Of a stretch of DNA of 16,517 bases, positions 14,650 through 16,517 are shown piece after piece. Source of the DNA: Burkholderiales bacterium (GTDB lineage: Bacteria; Pseudomonadota; Gammaproteobacteria; Burkholderiales; Usitatibacteraceae); the NCBI GenBank assembly GCA_017880705.1, contig JADGRS010000021.1, positions 1 through 16,517 of the forward strand. Reading direction: 5' to 3'. Numbering within the stretch: position 1 is the stretch's first letter; every line of letters starts with the position of its first letter. Made by a program: the position numbers and the translations under genes. Below the pieces are notes generated by a model that ran no database searches, had not been told where the DNA came from, and saw only the letters and a list, made by a program, of their open reading frames with translations.

Positions 14650-16164
14650 ATGAAGAACGACGGCTATCTCGAGAAGATCCTCACCGCCAAGGTCTACGAC
14701 GTGGCGATCGAAACCCCGCTCGAGGCGGCGAGCGCGATCTCGCGGCGCATGGGCAACCATATCCTCCTGAAGCGCGAGGACAAGCAGTCGATCTTCTCGT
14801 TCAAGCTTCGGGGCGCGTACAACAAGATGGCGAGCCTCGCGCCGCGCGAGCTCGCGCGCGGCGTGATCTGCGCCTCGGCGGGCAACCACGCGCAGGGCGT
14901 GGCGCTCGCCGCGCAGAAGCTCGGCGCGAAGGCGACGATCGTGATGCCGGTGACGACTCCGCGCATCAAGATCTCGGCGGTGACGGCGCGCGGCGCCCAT
15001 GTCGAGCTGCATGGCGACAGTTATCACGAGGCCTCGCTGCACGCGAAGGCGCTCGCGAAGCGCCACGGGCTCGTGTTCGTCCACCCCTACGACGATCCGC
15101 TGGTGATCGCGGGGCAGGGGACCATCGGCGTGGAGATTCTTCGCCAGCATCCCCGGCCCATCGACGCCATCTTCGTGCCGGTGGGCGGCGGCGGCCTCAT
15201 CGCGGGGATCGCCGCCTACGTGAAGCGCGTGTCGCCGCGCACGAAGGTGATCGGCGTCGAGCCCGTCGACTCGAACGCGATGCAGGCCTCGCTCGCCGCG
15301 GGCCGGCGCGTGACGCTGGCCCATGTGAACATCTTCGCCGACGGGGTTGCCGTGCGGCAGGTGGGAAAGGAGACCTTTCGCCTGTGCCGCGAGCTCGTGG
15401 ACGACATGGTGCTCGTCGATACGGACGAGATCTGCGCCGCGACCAAGGACGTCTTCGAGGAGACGCGCACGGTGCTCGAGCCCGCGGGCAGCCTCTCTCT
15501 CGCCGGCGCGAAGCGCTGGATCGAGCGCCGGCGGGCGAAGGGCAAGACGCTCGTCGCGATCGCGTCCGGCGCCAACATGAACTTCGATCGGCTGCGCTTC
15601 GTCGCCGAGCGCGCCGAGCTGGGCGAGCATCGCGAAGCGGTCCTCGCCGTGACCATCCCGGAGCGCCCGGGAAGCTTCCGCGAGCTGTGCGCGCTCCTCG
15701 GCAAGCGCAGCGTGACCGAGTTCAACTACCGCTTCGCCCCCGGGCGCGAGGCGCACGTCTTTCTCGGCGTATCGGTCTCGGGCCGCGAGGAGACGCAGCG
15801 CCTCATCGCGAGCCTGCACCGGCACGGCATGCCCGCGGTGGACCTCTCGGACAACGAGATGGCGAAGCTGCACGGGCGCCACCTCGTCGGAGGGCGCGCG
15901 CCGACCCAGTCGCCCGAGCTCCTCTACCGATTCGAGTTTCCCGAGCGGCCGCGCGCCCTCATGAATTTCCTCACGCGCATGGGATCGAGCTGGAACATCA
16001 CGCTATTCCACTACCGCAACCACGGGGCGGACGTGGGGCGGGTGCTCGTCGGATTGCAGGTTCCGGAGCACGAGCGAGTCGGGCTGCGCAGGTTCCTGAG
16101 CGAGCTCGGCTACGACCATGCGGACGAATCGCGCAATCCCGCATACCGGTTCTTTCTGAAGTGA
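14650..16164 (+). CDS. ilvA: Threonine ammonia-lyase, biosynthetic (IlvA)
   Basis: IlvA deaminates threonine to 2-oxobutanoate with pyridoxal phosphate, the first committed step to isoleucine. The 504-residue protein has a catalytic domain (about 1-320) with [14 protein letters not shown] (47-60, cofactor Lys52), [10 protein letters not shown] (74-83) that binds the substrate carboxylate, and [10 protein letters not shown] (177-186) that binds the cofactor phosphate. Two ACT-like regulatory segments follow, starting near [12 protein letters not shown] (332) and near [13 protein letters not shown] (424), as in the allosteric, isoleucine-inhibited enzyme; E. coli has 514 residues. ATG at 14650 has GGAG five nt upstream; an eleven-codon upstream extension is not supported. 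The stop is TGA. The catabolic TdcB type is excluded because it lacks the C-terminal regulatory half. Confidence 0.97.
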   Translation: MKNDGYLEKILTAKVYDVAIETPLEAASAISRRMGNHILLKREDKQSIFSFKLRGAYNKMASLAPRELARGVICASAGNHAQGVALAAQKLGAKATIVMPVTTPRIKISAVTARGAHVELHGDSYHEASLHAKALAKRHGLVFVHPYDDPLVIAGQGTIGVEILRQHPRPIDAIFVPVGGGGLIAGIAAYVKRVSPRTKVIGVEPVDSNAMQASLAAGRRVTLAHVNIFADGVAVRQVGKETFRLCRELVDDMVLVDTDEICAATKDVFEETRTVLEPAGSLSLAGAKRWIERRRAKGKTLVAIASGANMNFDRLRFVAERAELGEHREAVLAVTIPERPGSFRELCALLGKRSVTEFNYRFAPGREAHVFLGVSVSGREETQRLIASLHRHGMPAVDLSDNEMAKLHGRHLVGGRAPTQSPELLYRFEFPERPRALMNFLTRMGSSWNITLFHYRNHGADVGRVLVGLQVPEHERVGLRRFLSELGYDHADESRNPAYRFFLK

Positions 16165-16307
16165 GCGCCGCCGCCGATGACGCAGACCGTCACCTTGTGC
16201 CTGCCCGGGGTCCGGGAATGGGCTGGAATACCGGCCGGCTGGTGTTATTGATTTTCCCAATGCACTACTAAAGGGTGATTAGCTCCTTTTTGGGCGTTCC
16301 GGCGTGG

Positions 16308-16322
16308 TGGCACGGGGGTTGC
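16308..16322 (+). promoter_or_regulatory. Sigma-54 (RpoN) promoter of the pilin gene
   Basis: TGGCACGGGGGTTGC matches the -24/-12 consensus TGGCAC-N5-TTGC exactly, with ten nt between GG (16309-16310) and GC (16321-16322). Transcription should start near 16334, leaving a leader of about 55 nt. Type IV major pilin genes are classically driven by RpoN with the PilS/PilR two-component system, so site and gene agree. Confidence 0.85.
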
Positions 16323-16388
16323 GCATAGAACCCGCACAGACCACAGCGTGTCCATCGTCGCACCCCAAACGTATCACTAGGAGAACTC

Positions 16389-16517
16389 ATGAAGAACGTC
16401 CAGAAGGGCTTCACCCTTATCGAACTGATGATCGTGGTTGCGATCATCGGCATCTTGGCGGCCATCGCCATTCCGGCCTACCAGGACTACACCATCCGCG
16501 CGAAAGTGACCGAGCTG
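16389..16517 (+). CDS. pilA: Type IV pilin, N-terminal part (cut by the window edge)
   Basis: Only the first 43 codons are in the window. They encode a class-III signal (MKNVQKG) and then [20 protein letters not shown], the pilin N-terminal methylation and assembly helix. Prepilin peptidase should cut after Gly7 and methylate Phe8; Glu12 is the conserved Glu5 of the mature chain. The next residues, [16 protein letters not shown], are typical of the major pilin of betaproteobacteria and Neisseria. ATG at 16389 has AGGAG (16379-16383) five nt upstream. The sigma-54 promoter just before it favours a major pilin (PilA/PilE) over a minor pilin or a type II secretion pseudopilin. The rest of the gene is not visible. 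Confidence 0.92.
   Translation, partial: MKNVQKGFTLIELMIVVAIIGILAAIAIPAYQDYTIRAKVTEL

Noticed and set aside
16270..16296. Rho-independent terminator after ilvA (AAAGG ... CCTTTTT)
   Set aside because: The stem is only five A/T-rich pairs with a ten-nt loop and sits about 105 nt beyond the stop; not strong enough to call.

Overview
This GC-rich window (most coding third positions are G or C) carries an ordinary, densely packed bacterial chromosome. The gene order and the protein types point to a betaproteobacterium. The main clues are the tkt-gap-pgk-pyk-aldolase order, a two-domain ArgA next to YggX, an IlvA with two ACT-like segments, and a type IV pilin behind a sigma-54 promoter. The genus cannot be fixed from sequence reading alone. 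No tRNA, rRNA, CRISPR array, prophage gene or transposase was seen.

Left part (1-7863, minus strand): a central-carbon cluster read right to left. It holds transketolase (tkt), a GNAT acetyltransferase, glyceraldehyde-3-phosphate dehydrogenase (gap), phosphoglycerate kinase (pgk), pyruvate kinase (pyk) and a class I fructose-bisphosphate aldolase (fba). gap, pgk and pyk are tightly packed (14-nt gap, then a 1-nt stop/start overlap). The GNAT gene starts 1 nt after the tkt stop. Between the GNAT gene and gap lies the only long non-coding stretch (4838-5315), which contains a 35-bp nearly perfect inverted repeat around a 101-bp centre.

Middle (8107-11285, plus strand): five close genes diverge from tkt. 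They are speD, speE, a small DUF1190/YgiB-like lipoprotein, an ATP-grasp protein of the glutathionylspermidine synthase family (YjfC/YgiC type), and a DUF350/YjfL-like membrane protein. SpeD and SpeE make spermidine or a related polyamine. The next three are homologues of the E. coli yjfM/yjfL/yjfC and ygiB/ygiC sets. Together they look like one operon that makes a polyamine and conjugates it, or something like it, to a peptide or envelope component. This is the most interesting unit in the window.

Right part (11286-16517): a 232-nt spacer with a 33-codon small ORF and a heptamer tandem repeat. It is followed by rsmE, argA and yggX on the plus strand, then rpiA convergent on the minus strand. 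ilvA diverges from rpiA on the plus strand. Last comes the start of a type IV pilin gene, cut by the window edge, preceded by a textbook sigma-54 promoter. Ribose-5-phosphate isomerase and transketolase both belong to the pentose phosphate branch that feeds the glycolytic genes on the left, but they lie in separate transcription units.
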